From Billgrantia tianxiuensis (GTDB lineage Bacteria; Pseudomonadota; Gammaproteobacteria; Pseudomonadales; Halomonadaceae), in assembly GCF_009834345.1 (NCBI RefSeq), contig NZ_CP035042.1, forward strand, positions 2,666,001-2,730,000: a stretch of DNA of 64,000 bases, given 5' to 3'. The position numbers were made by a program, and so were the translations under genes. Every line of letters begins with the position of its first letter. Positions within the stretch are counted from its first letter, which is position 1. Shown here one piece after another: positions 28,582-37,117 of the stretch. Below the pieces are notes generated by a model that was not told the DNA's origin, searched no databases, and saw only the letters and a program-made list of their open reading frames with translations.

Positions 28582-29961
28582 TCAGCGGTACACCAAGGTG
28601 GGCAGCCACATGGAGATGGCCGGCACGAAGGTCACCAGTAGCAGGCAGATCACCAGCGGAATCAGGAACGGTATCGTGCCGCGCATGCAGCGCTCGAAGC
28701 TGACGTTGGAAACCCGCGACAGCACGTAGAGCACCATGCCCACCGGTGGCGTCAACAGACCGATCATCAGGTTGAGCACCATGATCACGCCGAAGTGCAC
28801 CGGGTCGACGCCCACCGCCATCACCAGCGGCAGCAATACCGGCACCAGAATGGTGATGGCGGCAATGGTCTCCATGAAGCAGCCGACGATGATCAGCACC
28901 AGGTTGGCCATCATCAGCACCACGACCTTGCTGTCGGAGAACGGCCCCATCAGCGCGATGACATGCTGGGTCACCTGGTTGCTGGTGAGGATCCAGGCGA
29001 AGATCGAGGCGGCCGCCACGATGAACAGGATCACCGCCGTGGTCTCGATGGTTTCCATGCTCACCTTGAGCAGCTTGCGCCAGGTCAGGGTGCGATAGAC
29101 CACCACGCCGAGGAACAGCGCATAGAACACGGCGGCCACGGCGGCTTCGGTGGGAGTGAAAGCGCCGGTAATGATCCCACCCACGATGATCACCGGTGTC
29201 ATCAGCGAGAGCAGCGCCCGGCCGAAGGTATGTCCCAACACGCGCACGGAGAAGGTGGTGTCGCGCTGGTAGCCGCGGCGGCGGGCGATCAGGAAGATCA
29301 TCAGCATCAGCATGGCGCCCATGAGCAGGCCCGGCAGCAGGCCGGCGGCGAACAGCTGGCCCACCGAAGCCGACGCCATCACGCCGTAGATGACCATCGG
29401 CAGGCTGGGCGGAATGATCGGACCGATGGTGGACGAGGCCGCGGTAATACCGACGGCAAACTCCTCGTCGTAGCCGGCGTCCTTCATGGCCTTCACCTCG
29501 ATCATGCCGAGGCCGCCGGCATCCGCTACCGCCGCGCCCGACATCCCCGAGAAGACGATACTCGCCCCCACGTTGACGTGACCCAGCCCACCGCGCATCC
29601 AGCCCATCAGGGCCTTGGCGAAGTTGAAGATGCGTTCGGTGATACCGGCATTGTTCATCAGGCTGCCGGCAAAGATGAAGAACGGGATGGCCAGCAGCGG
29701 AAAGCTATCGATGCCGTTGATCATGCGGTGTGCCACGACGATGTTGGGCACCTGGCCGCTGATCAGCACGAATATAAGGCAGGAGCCCGCCAGGCTGATG
29801 GCGATCGGCACGCCAAGCACCAGCATGGTGAACAGAGAGAAGAACAGGAAGGAGAGGTAATGGCCCATCACGGCCAGGATCACGCACCCCAGCACGGCCA
29901 GTGCCGAGAGCGTGGGCGTGACGATGGGCTTGTGCCAGCGCATCACGGAGAGTCGAGCCAT
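28582..29961 (-). CDS. dctM: TRAP transporter large permease DctM
   Basis: A 459-aa integral membrane protein with 12 or more helices, the ion-coupled permease of a TRAP transporter for organic or sugar acids. Typical DctM stretches are PLLAIPFFIFAGSLMNNAG, GPIIPPSLPMVIYG and TPPVGMVLYVLSRVS. It is preceded by its DctQ and DctP partners and followed by the Ldh_2 gene. The N-terminus is about 20 residues longer than usual and may contain the first helix of an extended form. Confidence 0.93.
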   Translation of the reverse strand: MARLSVMRWHKPIVTPTLSALAVLGCVILAVMGHYLSFLFFSLFTMLVLGVPIAISLAGSCLIFVLISGQVPNIVVAHRMINGIDSFPLLAIPFFIFAGSLMNNAGITERIFNFAKALMGWMRGGLGHVNVGASIVFSGMSGAAVADAGGLGMIEVKAMKDAGYDEEFAVGITAASSTIGPIIPPSLPMVIYGVMASASVGQLFAAGLLPGLLMGAMLMLMIFLIARRRGYQRDTTFSVRVLGHTFGRALLSLMTPVIIVGGIITGAFTPTEAAVAAVFYALFLGVVVYRTLTWRKLLKVSMETIETTAVILFIVAAASIFAWILTSNQVTQHVIALMGPFSDSKVVVLMMANLVLIIVGCFMETIAAITILVPVLLPLVMAVGVDPVHFGVIMVLNLMIGLLTPPVGMVLYVLSRVSNVSFERCMRGTIPFLIPLVICLLLVTFVPAISMWLPTLVYR

Positions 29962-29997
29962 GCGTAGCCTCGCGAAAAAAGAGTCTTGTCGTTGTCG

Positions 29998-30579
29998 TCA
30001 GCGGGAATCGGATGGTGCGGGTCGACGCTGGACCTGGCGACGCTCCGCCAGGCTGCGGCTCACCAGGCGCTGCACTCCGCGCACCGCCATCAGCACGAAG
30101 GCCGCGCAGACAGCGTAATAGAGCACGCTCTTGGGCACGTCCACCGAGATCATCATGCCGCCCGTGCGCCCTGCGAGGTTGAACGTGACCCAGGCCAGCA
30201 TGGAATAAAAGGCGATGCTGACCACCTCGACGCAGTAGTTGAGCAACCGCGCCAACCAGGCGGGCATGTAGTGGTAGAAGAACTCCACCATGATGTGCGT
30301 GCCACGGCGAACCGCCATGACGCTACCGATGAAGCCCACCAGGATCAGCAAGTAGCGGGCGATTTCCTCCGTCCAGGTCGTCGAGTCGCCCAGCACGTAG
30401 CGGGTGAAGAACTGCAGGAACACGACGAAGATCAGCGACCAGAACACCACCAGGGTGACGTAATCCTCGACGGCATAGTCGCGAAACCGAAAGTCGTCGT
30501 CATCGAACGCCATGTTGAAGTCGATTTCGGGCTCGACGGGTGGTGACGACGGCGCCTTGGAAGACGGTGTGCGGGACAT
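29998..30579 (-). CDS. dctQ: TRAP transporter small permease DctQ
   Basis: A 193-aa membrane protein with four helices and a long acidic cytoplasmic N-terminus (EIDFNMAFDDDDF). The DctQ pattern is visible in STTWTEEIARYLLILVGFIG and VRRGTHIMVEFFYHYMP. GGAGG lies upstream of the ATG at 30579. It forms the membrane scaffold with DctM, and lies 36 bp before it. Confidence 0.9.
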   Translation of the reverse strand: MSRTPSSKAPSSPPVEPEIDFNMAFDDDDFRFRDYAVEDYVTLVVFWSLIFVVFLQFFTRYVLGDSTTWTEEIARYLLILVGFIGSVMAVRRGTHIMVEFFYHYMPAWLARLLNYCVEVVSIAFYSMLAWVTFNLAGRTGGMMISVDVPKSVLYYAVCAAFVLMAVRGVQRLVSRSLAERRQVQRRPAPSDSR

Positions 30580-30660
30580 GAAGCATGCCTCCTGGCCGGC
30601 CCCACGCTGGAGCGCGGGACCGGCTGCGAGATGAGTACGTAGGAAACGAAACGCTTGCCG

Positions 30661-31656
30661 TTACTGGCCGATGGCCTGCAACCGCTCGTAGGTTTCCTCA
30701 TCCCAGGTAGCGGCATCGCCCAGGTGCTCCGGCATCACCGCCTCGCGGAAAGGCGTGCGGTCGACCTGGTTGACCGTGGTGCCCTGCTCCTCGAACCACG
30801 CCACCAGGTCCTGCTCAGCCTGGACGATCTCCTCGGTGTTGTTGCGTGCCGCCTCCTCGAACACCTCGCGGAAGATCTCGCGGTCCTCTTCGGAGAGCTG
30901 GTTCCAACGCGGCCCACCCACGATGGTGATCAGCGAGTCGGTAATGTGCCCGGTCAGGTTGATGTAGTCCTGTACCTCATGGAACGCCTTCGCGCGGATG
31001 GTGGGCAGCGGGTTCTCCTGGGCATCCACCACGCCCTGCTGCAGGGCCAGGTAGACCTCGTCGAAGGCAATGGGCGTCGGGTTGGCACCCACGGCGCGGG
31101 GGAACATCATGTAGAGCGGCGCGTTGGGCACGCGAATGCGCAGGTTGCGCATGTCCTCGGGCACGCTGATCTCCTTGTTGGAGGTCACGTGGCGCTCGCC
31201 GTAGTAGTTGAGCGCGACAGGCACGTTGCCGGTGGCATTCTGGTAGCCCTCGGCGATCTCCTGGAACAGGTCACTGTCCGCATAGGCCTGCCAGTGATCG
31301 AAGTCACGGAACATGTAGGCGGCGCCGGCAATGCCGATGGGGCCATAGGAGCGGCCGGCAAACTGCGTACCGGTATAGATGACGTCGATGGTGCCAAGCT
31401 CGAGGCCCTCGTTGATGTCCTCCTCCTTGCCCAGCGACGAAGCCGGGTGCACCTGCATGGTGTAGCGTCCCTCGGTGCGCTGCTCGATCTCGTCGGCCGC
31501 CCATAGCGCCCACTTGTGGAAGGGCTCGGAGGTTTCGTAGACGTGGGCGAAACGCAGGCTCTGCTGGGCGGATGCCGCCATGCTGATGCTCGCCGCCGCG
31601 AGGGCAACGGCCGTCATGCGCAGGAGCTTGGGCTGGCGTTGGCGCTTATGGCTCAT
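30661..31656 (-). CDS. dctP: TRAP transporter substrate-binding protein DctP
   Basis: A 331-aa periplasmic receptor. It has a basic start and a signal peptide (LAAASISMAASAQQ, cleavage near residue 30) and then the DctP fold. The substrate-carboxylate arginine lies in the segment MRNLRIRVPNAP, followed by VYLALQQGVVDAQENPLPT. AAGGAGAACAAG precedes the ATG. The gene is first in dctPQM-ldh-gntR, downstream of operator candidate B. Substrate likely a sugar acid, from the neighbouring catabolic genes. Confidence 0.93.
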   Translation of the reverse strand: MSHKRQRQPKLLRMTAVALAAASISMAASAQQSLRFAHVYETSEPFHKWALWAADEIEQRTEGRYTMQVHPASSLGKEEDINEGLELGTIDVIYTGTQFAGRSYGPIGIAGAAYMFRDFDHWQAYADSDLFQEIAEGYQNATGNVPVALNYYGERHVTSNKEISVPEDMRNLRIRVPNAPLYMMFPRAVGANPTPIAFDEVYLALQQGVVDAQENPLPTIRAKAFHEVQDYINLTGHITDSLITIVGGPRWNQLSEEDREIFREVFEEAARNNTEEIVQAEQDLVAWFEEQGTTVNQVDRTPFREAVMPEHLGDAATWDEETYERLQAIGQ

Positions 31657-31816
31657 CTTGTTCTCCTTACAACCTGTCGGTTTATTCTGCTTGTCAACTT
31701 AGGTGCAGGCGTTGGGTAGTGGCGTCCGTGGGCTCAGCTCCTCGACTCGGCTCGGCTCGTTGGCTTCGGTGTTGCGGCTGAAACGGGCGAGCCGGCCTGA
31801 TGGGGATGCTGTCTTG

Positions 31817-31835
31817 TTGTATACGTATCATACCA
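31817..31835. promoter_or_regulatory. Candidate FadR/GntR operator, site B
   Basis: TTGTATACGTATCATACCA; its reverse complement begins TGGTAT and ends ATACAA. It lies about 160 bp upstream of the dctP start (31656, minus strand), in the 239-bp gap after the DUF1537 gene. It matches sites A and C in the pattern TGGYAT-N6/7-ATACWA. Confidence 0.5.
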
Positions 31836-31895
31836 CCCTATCCAAACTTAGACGGTCGCCTGCTGCCGCGCAACCGCAATCGTTTCCTAACCGCC

Positions 31896-33125
31896 TCAAG
31901 TCAGGCGAGCGAACCCGGTTTCAGAAATCTCGGGACCGGCGATCTCGTCGTGCAAATGCAGCAACAGCGCCGCATCGCCAAACCCTCCCGCCTTGGTCAT
32001 CACACGGCGCCTGGGATCGCCATCGAGGTCGCCCAAGGCGATGCCCGGCCTCCATTCCGCCTTCACTTCGATGAACCGCCCTCCCAGGCGACTCAACGCC
32101 GCCATGGCGATATCGCCCCCGGTCAGAAACAGCAACCGCGTCTCCGCCCCGCTCCATTCACGCTCTATCGCCGCCACACGATCGCCCATCGCCCTGGCCA
32201 CCTCCTCGGGCGAGCGAATCTCGCCAGGTTGCCCGCCGGGAACCAGCAGACGCATCGCCGCCCCTTCCGCTCCAGGCGCAGCCTCCAGCACCGACTCCAC
32301 GCTCAATGTGGGGGCGTGCTCCCGCAATCGCCGGCACTGCTCCTGGGCACGCGGACTACGCGACCCCACCACGAACAGACACCGGGAAATACCGCTCAAC
32401 GGCGACGCAGCGCCGCGCATCAGGCCAAAGCAGCGCTGTGCGATTGCCGTTGCCAGGCCCGCCGCCCCTACCAGCAGCCAGCGCTCCGGCCGTCGAGAGA
32501 GGATATCGCAGAGCAAGGCGAGTTCCTGTTGGGTCGAGGCATCGACCACGCAGTGGCCATCCGGCAGATCTCGCCCAAGCGGGGCCAGCCAGCGCTCCAT
32601 GACCACTCCGGCCGAGGCGAAAGCGGCATCCAGCGGCCCCTGCAGGGTCCGCGAACGGCCATCGGCGGCGTAGGCGGTAGCCGCCAGGGGCGCTCCCTCG
32701 ACCCACACCTCGGCATTGCGCACCTCCCGCCCCTGGGCAGGCACGGCTGGGGCCACGAGCAGGTTGCGGCCCGTTGCCTCCATCATCGCCACACTCTCGG
32801 CCAGCACTTGGCCACGCAAGGTGGAATCCACCTTCTTGAACCAAACGGCCGGTGAGAGCCGTGCCAGCAGCGCAGTGGCTTCGGCCACGCGTGCTGCCGC
32901 CTCCTCGGCCGACAGGTGACGCGACTCGGTATTCACCGCGATCACCTGCGGGACACCGTTCTGCTCCCCTTCCAGGCGCTCCGCACAGAATGCTTCCAAG
33001 CACGTCTCCAAGTGCTCCAGCGCGATCACCACCCGCGCCCGAGCGCCCCGAGCGGCAAAGGGAGCCGCGGCGTCGAGCGCCCCGGTCAGGTCATCGGCGA
33101 CGATGGCAACCCGGCAGCGGCTCAT
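31896..33125 (-). CDS. Four-carbon acid sugar kinase family protein (DUF1537; DtnK/OtnK type)
   Basis: A 409-aa ATP-dependent kinase of the DUF1537 family, shown in other bacteria to phosphorylate D-threonate, D-erythronate or 3-oxo-tetronate. The N-terminal domain has VAIVADDLTGALDAAAPFA and WFKKVDSTLRGQV; the C-terminal nucleotide-binding domain has LLFLTGGDIAMAALSRL. The gene overlaps pdxA2 by 4 nt (ATGA). The pairing with a PdxA2 dehydrogenase points to D-threonate or D-erythronate, not the OtnC/OtnI pathway. The product would be a 4-phosphate. Confidence 0.88.
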   Translation of the reverse strand: MSRCRVAIVADDLTGALDAAAPFAARGARARVVIALEHLETCLEAFCAERLEGEQNGVPQVIAVNTESRHLSAEEAAARVAEATALLARLSPAVWFKKVDSTLRGQVLAESVAMMEATGRNLLVAPAVPAQGREVRNAEVWVEGAPLAATAYAADGRSRTLQGPLDAAFASAGVVMERWLAPLGRDLPDGHCVVDASTQQELALLCDILSRRPERWLLVGAAGLATAIAQRCFGLMRGAASPLSGISRCLFVVGSRSPRAQEQCRRLREHAPTLSVESVLEAAPGAEGAAMRLLVPGGQPGEIRSPEEVARAMGDRVAAIEREWSGAETRLLFLTGGDIAMAALSRLGGRFIEVKAEWRPGIALGDLDGDPRRRVMTKAGGFGDAALLLHLHDEIAGPEISETGFARLT

Positions 33126-34138
33126 GGCCGTGCGTTCCCGGCCAGCCGGCGGGCATAGGCAATCGCCGCGCCCATGTTGGTGGCGTCCGCCTTGCCCTGC
33201 CAGGCGATGTCGAAGGCCGTGCCGTGATCCACCGAGGTACGCAGCACCGGCAGCCCCAGGCTCACGTTGACCGTGGTATCGAAGGCGATCAACTTCACCG
33301 GGATATGCCCCTGGTCGTGGTACTGAGCCACCACCAGGTCGAACTCGCCGCGGAAGGCACGGTAGAACACGGTATCGGCCGAGATCGGCCCGTGCACATC
33401 GAAGCCCCGCTCGCGCAACGCGCGCACCGCCGGCGCAATGATCCGCTCATCCTCGTCGCCGAAGATCCCGCCCTCACCGCAGTGAGGGTTGAGCCCGGCC
33501 ACGGCGATGCGCGGCGCGGCCACGCCCATGGCCGCCAGATGCTCGTGGCCCACCTCCACGGTGGCCGCGATACGCGCCTCGGTCACTCGCTCGATCGCCC
33601 CTCGCAAGGAAACGTGCGTGGAGACATGCAGCGTCGAAAGCCGCTCGGAAGCCAGTAGCATGAAGGAAGATGGCGCCCCCGTGAGCGCCGCCAGCATGCC
33701 GGTGTGGCCGTCGTAGTAGTGACCCGCCTCGTGTAGTGCCGCCTTGTTCAGCGGTGCGGTGACGATCACCCTCGCCTGGCCATCCTGCACCAGCTCCACC
33801 GCGCGCTTGACGCAGCGAAAGGCCAGGTCGCCCGCCGCGGCACCGATCCGGCCATCGGCGATCTGCCCTTCGACCGGCACCTCGGCCACCGCCACCCGTC
33901 CGTCGCCGGGCCGGGCCTCCTCCAGCGCGACGAATTCGAGCGGCGCGTCGATCAGCGCGGCCGCGCGCCGATAGATCGTGGGATCGCCGACCAGCAGGAC
34001 GGCACCACGCTCGGCGCCCGACATGCCCGCCACGGCCCGGCAGATGATCTCCGGGCCGATGCCGGCGGGATCGCCCATGGTGATGGCGAGCTCATGGCCG
34101 CGGCGAACGGCATCGGTCGCTGGTGATATTTCGCTCAT
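33122..34138 (-). CDS. pdxA2: PdxA2-type 4-phosphoerythronate/threonate dehydrogenase
   Basis: A 338-aa homolog of PdxA that oxidatively decarboxylates D-threonate or D-erythronate 4-phosphate to dihydroxyacetone phosphate and CO2. Visible are AITMGDPAGIGPEI, the metal histidines in GHYYDGHTGMLAAL and VAQYHDQGHIPVKL, and GLPVLRTSVDHGTAFDIAW. The start at 34138 overlaps the SDR stop (ATGA); a longer upstream frame lacks family similarity. Genomic pairing with a DUF1537 kinase separates it from biosynthetic pdxA. Confidence 0.88.
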   Translation of the reverse strand: MSEISPATDAVRRGHELAITMGDPAGIGPEIICRAVAGMSGAERGAVLLVGDPTIYRRAAALIDAPLEFVALEEARPGDGRVAVAEVPVEGQIADGRIGAAAGDLAFRCVKRAVELVQDGQARVIVTAPLNKAALHEAGHYYDGHTGMLAALTGAPSSFMLLASERLSTLHVSTHVSLRGAIERVTEARIAATVEVGHEHLAAMGVAAPRIAVAGLNPHCGEGGIFGDEDERIIAPAVRALRERGFDVHGPISADTVFYRAFRGEFDLVVAQYHDQGHIPVKLIAFDTTVNVSLGLPVLRTSVDHGTAFDIAWQGKADATNMGAAIAYARRLAGNARP

Positions 34139-34899
34139 GGCATCAACTGGCCTCCATTGACCTCGATGATCTGCCCGGTCACGTAACCGCTCATGCTGTC
34201 GGTGCCCAGGAACACATAGGCGCCCACGCACTCTTCCGCGGTGCCCATGCGCCCCATGGGAATGGAAGCGGATACCGCGGCCAACTGCTCCTCGGTCGAG
34301 TGGCGTACGTGGAAATCGGTGGCAATGACCCCCGGCGCCACGGCATTGACGCGTATGTTGTCAGCAAACAGCTCCTTGGCCATGTTACGCGTCAGCGTGC
34401 TGACGAAGCCTTTCGCCGAGGCGTACAGCCCCACACCCGGGCCGCCGCCGTTGCGCGCCGCAATCGAGGTGGTATGGATGATGCTGCCGCCACCGGCACG
34501 CTTGAAGTGCGGTAGCGCCGCCTGCGAGACCATCACCACCGAGCGGGCGTTGAGGTCCATCACGCGGTCGTAGTGGGCGTCGTCGATCTCCGCCAGCGTG
34601 ACGCGACCGAGCATGTCGCCGGCGTTGTTGATCAGCAGGTCCAGCCCGCCCAACTGCTCGGCGGCCTCGTCGACGACACGCCGTGCCTCGGCGGAACGGC
34701 TCACGTCGCCCTTCACGACCACGGCTTCGCCACCCGCCTCACGCACATCCTGGGCCACTGCCTCGGCCGCATCGGCACTGGCGTGGTAGTGCACCGCGAC
34801 CCGGGCGCCCAAGGCACCCAACTGCCGCGCCACGGCGGCGCCGATGCCCCGGCTGGCCCCGGTAATCAACACGCGCTTGCCTTTCCACTCATCGAGCAT
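34135..34899 (-). CDS. SDR family oxidoreductase of the threonate/erythronate operon
   Basis: A 254-aa classical short-chain dehydrogenase: TGASRGIG cofactor loop, NNAG, catalytic Ser in HTTSIAARNGG and YASAK. It is the first gene of SDR-pdxA2-DUF1537, all linked by 4-nt overlaps, so the three proteins are made together. It could supply the tetronate by oxidising an aldose or interconverting epimers through a keto acid. Substrate unknown. A tandem repeat and operator candidate C lie just upstream. Confidence 0.8.
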   Translation of the reverse strand: MLDEWKGKRVLITGASRGIGAAVARQLGALGARVAVHYHASADAAEAVAQDVREAGGEAVVVKGDVSRSAEARRVVDEAAEQLGGLDLLINNAGDMLGRVTLAEIDDAHYDRVMDLNARSVVMVSQAALPHFKRAGGGSIIHTTSIAARNGGGPGVGLYASAKGFVSTLTRNMAKELFADNIRVNAVAPGVIATDFHVRHSTEEQLAAVSASIPMGRMGTAEECVGAYVFLGTDSMSGYVTGQIIEVNGGQLMP

Positions 34900-34918
34900 T
34901 GCTGAACTCTCCCCCTAT

Positions 34919-34974
34919 CGAAATGAAACATGCGAAATGGAACGTGCGAAATGAAACATGCGAAATGGAACGTG
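34919..34974. repeat. 28-bp tandem repeat (four related 14-mers)
   Basis: Units CGAAATGAAACATG (34919-34932, 34947-34960) alternate with CGAAATGGAACGTG (34933-34946, 34961-34974), giving two perfect 28-bp copies. They start 20 bp before the SDR start codon, within its 5' region. AAATGAAACA resembles one half of KdgR-type sites, but the array is direct, not inverted. Confidence 0.85.
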
Positions 34975-35030
34975 GTCCGCACTGCCGGCTGTCGACCTGG
35001 CCCGGATCCTTGAGCTAGAGTGAGCCTGTT

Positions 35031-35049
35031 TGGCATACCTGTCATACAA
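35031..35049. promoter_or_regulatory. Candidate FadR/GntR operator, site C
   Basis: TGGCATACCTGTCATACAA in the divergent region between the SDR-pdxA2-DUF1537 operon (start 34899, minus) and the FAD oxidase (start 35186, plus). It shares the pattern TGGYAT-N6/7-ATACWA with sites A and B, and could serve both directions. Confidence 0.45.
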
Positions 35050-35185
35050 CACAGTATCATTAGCATGGTAGACGAGTCCTGGCCAAGCACCAGGGCTTTG
35101 CAAATACCATGTACCCCAAGCCGCTGGCCCGGTATCGCTTCCGGGCGGCGCCGTCTGGCAAGAAGCGTGGCAGGAGGAGACCTGA

Positions 35186-36607
35186 ATGGAACGCGACGAC
35201 TTTCTCGATGCGCTCGCCGAGCGCCTGGGTGAACGCGGACTGCTGCGCGAAGCAGACGAGATGGCCCGCTACGTGGCCGACTGGGCCGGCGACAGGCTCG
35301 GCATGCCGCGAGCGGTTGCCCGCCCCGCGTCCACCGAGGAAGTCGTCGAGACGGTACGGCTGTGCCGCGAGCACGGAGTGGCCATGGTGCCCCAGGGCGG
35401 GCACAGCGGGCTGGTCGGCGGTGCACTACCCGCCGCCGAGGGCAACGAACTGATCGTCAGCCTGGAGCGCATGAACCGGATACGCGCCATCGACCCGATC
35501 AATTTCACCATGACGGTCGATGCCGGCTGCATCCTCGAGAACGTCAAGCAAGCCGCCGCCGAACACGAGTGCGAGTTTCCGCTCGCCCTCGGCGCCCAGG
35601 GCAGCTGCCAGATCGGTGGCAACATCGCCACCAACGCCGGCGGGCTCAACGTGTTGCGCTACGGCATGATGCGCCAGCTGGTGTTGGGGCTCGAAGTGGT
35701 GTTGCCGGACGGCCGCCTGTGGAACGGCCTCAACGCCCTGCACAAGGACAATCGCGGCTATGCCCTGCATCAGCTCTTTCTGGGCAGCGAAGGCACCCTT
35801 GGTATCGTCACCGGCGCCGTACTCAAGCTCTCGCCGCGAGCCAACCAAGCCCGCACGGCACTGCTCGGCGTTCCCTCGCTGGAGGCAGTCATCGCCCTGT
35901 ACGGACTCGCCCGGCGCGACTGCAGCGACCTGCTCAGCGCCTTCGAGCTGATTCCACGCCGCTGCATCGAACTCGCCATGGAGGCCACACCAGCGCTGAG
36001 CGACCCGCTGGACCAACCCTACCCCTGGTACGTGCTGATGGAGATCAGCGCCAGCGGCCCGCTCGACCTCACTGCCCTGCTGGAGCACCTGCTCGAGCAG
36101 GGCATGGCCCGCGAGCTGGTGCTCGACGGCGCGCTTGCCACGAGCGAAGCGCAGTCGCGTCAGCTGTGGCAGTTCCGCGAAAGCATGCTGGAAGGCCAGC
36201 GCCGCCGCGGCGAGCACCTGCGCACCGACATTTCGGTACCCATCTCAGCGATCCCCGCCTTCTTCGACGCGGCCAGCCGCAGCGTGATGGAAGCCTCGCC
36301 CGACTGCGAGATCATCGCCTACGGCCACATTGGCGACGGCAACCTGCACTTCAACATCCTGCCGCCACCGGCCATGCCCGAAGCGGACAAGCGCGAGCAT
36401 CTCCACGCCCTGGAAGCCCGCCTGTTCGACGTGCTCGACGAGTTCAACGGCAGCATCAGCGCCGAACATGGCATCGGCCGCGTCAAGCAGCCCGCCTACC
36501 TGGCCCGCCTCTCACCCGTGGAGCGCGAGCTGGCCGAAGGCATCAAGGCGCTGTTCGACCCCGACGGACTGATGAACCCGGGGCGCATCCTGCCGCCTCG
36601 GCATTGA
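35186..36607 (+). CDS. FAD-binding 2-hydroxyacid oxidase/dehydrogenase (GlcD/D2HGDH type)
   Basis: A 473-aa VAO-type flavoprotein. The FAD domain has PQGGHSGLVGGALPA and the phosphate loop GGNIATNAGGLNVLRYG. The C-terminal cap has the metal/substrate motif YGHIGDGNLHFNI and ends SAEHGIGRVKQ. The layout matches D-2-hydroxyglutarate, D-lactate and glycolate (GlcD) dehydrogenases. It is divergent from the SDR-pdxA2 operon, so it may oxidise a hydroxy acid released by the island's pathway. Exact acid not determinable. A purine-rich repeat tract follows its stop. Confidence 0.85.
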   Translation: MERDDFLDALAERLGERGLLREADEMARYVADWAGDRLGMPRAVARPASTEEVVETVRLCREHGVAMVPQGGHSGLVGGALPAAEGNELIVSLERMNRIRAIDPINFTMTVDAGCILENVKQAAAEHECEFPLALGAQGSCQIGGNIATNAGGLNVLRYGMMRQLVLGLEVVLPDGRLWNGLNALHKDNRGYALHQLFLGSEGTLGIVTGAVLKLSPRANQARTALLGVPSLEAVIALYGLARRDCSDLLSAFELIPRRCIELAMEATPALSDPLDQPYPWYVLMEISASGPLDLTALLEHLLEQGMARELVLDGALATSEAQSRQLWQFRESMLEGQRRRGEHLRTDISVPISAIPAFFDAASRSVMEASPDCEIIAYGHIGDGNLHFNILPPPAMPEADKREHLHALEARLFDVLDEFNGSISAEHGIGRVKQPAYLARLSPVERELAEGIKALFDPDGLMNPGRILPPRH

Positions 36608-36648
36608 GGGGATAAGAGACAAAGAGAGAAGAAAATAAGAGAGAAGAG

Positions 36649-36736
36649 GTAAGAAGGAAGAGATAAGAAGGAAGAGATAAGAAGGAAGAGAAGGAAGAGA
36701 TAAGAAGGAAGAGAAGGAAGAGATAAGAAGGAAGAG
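36649..36736. repeat. Purine-rich tandem repeat tract
   Basis: Perfect 14-mers ATAAGAAGGAAGAG at 36663, 36677, 36700 and 36723, with one variant at 36649, are interspersed with 9-mers AAGGAAGAG at 36691 and 36714. The surrounding 36610-36765 region is almost all purine on the plus strand. It lies between the FAD oxidase stop and a small minus-strand ORF. Its irregular 14/9 structure suggests slippage. Confidence 0.9.
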
Positions 36737-36806
36737 GGAAGGAGGAAGAGGTCAGGAGAAAGTCGTAAAGCGCGGACCCTCCCTGGTCCTGGTAGCGCGT
36801 GCCGTA

Positions 36807-36914
36807 TCAGCCGATGTAGGCAGCGATGGCGTCGCAAGCCGCCAGTTGAGCCTGGGCTTGGGAGACCCAGTGATCCAGCACTTCGCGCAGCACAGCAGTC
36901 GATTGTGTAGGCAT
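36807..36914 (-). CDS. Putative 35-aa small protein
   Basis: On the minus strand, ATG at 36914 is preceded by CAGGAG at a nine-base spacing and opens a 35-codon frame (MPTQSTAVLREVLDHWVSQA, then QAQLAACDAIAAYIG) ending TGA. The peptide is a single, mostly Ala/Gln/Leu amphipathic helix without charged repeats. I recognise no family. Support is the strong ribosome site and protein-like composition. It could be a spurious frame or the remnant of a longer gene. Neighbours are a repeat tract and a broken XRE gene. Confidence 0.4.
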   Translation of the reverse strand: MPTQSTAVLREVLDHWVSQAQAQLAACDAIAAYIG

Positions 36915-37117
36915 GAGGTTTCTCCTGTGTGACATCGAGAAACATCATGCCCCAGCTTTATCGACATTTCACCAGGGTGACGAAACTTTGCCCTCAGGAC
37001 CTAAAGATACGTCACTGTATGTCATAAATCTCGTCCCAGCACCGCTCAAGCGCATGGAAATCGCTTCCATAACCGTTTTGGTGCGTTTATCTCCCAATTT
37101 TCCGCAGGAGAGCCTGG

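Noticed and set aside
36496..36948. A 150-codon minus-strand frame across the purine repeat
   Set aside because: Its translation is Leu/Ser/Phe low complexity produced by the repeat itself; it was not annotated as a gene.
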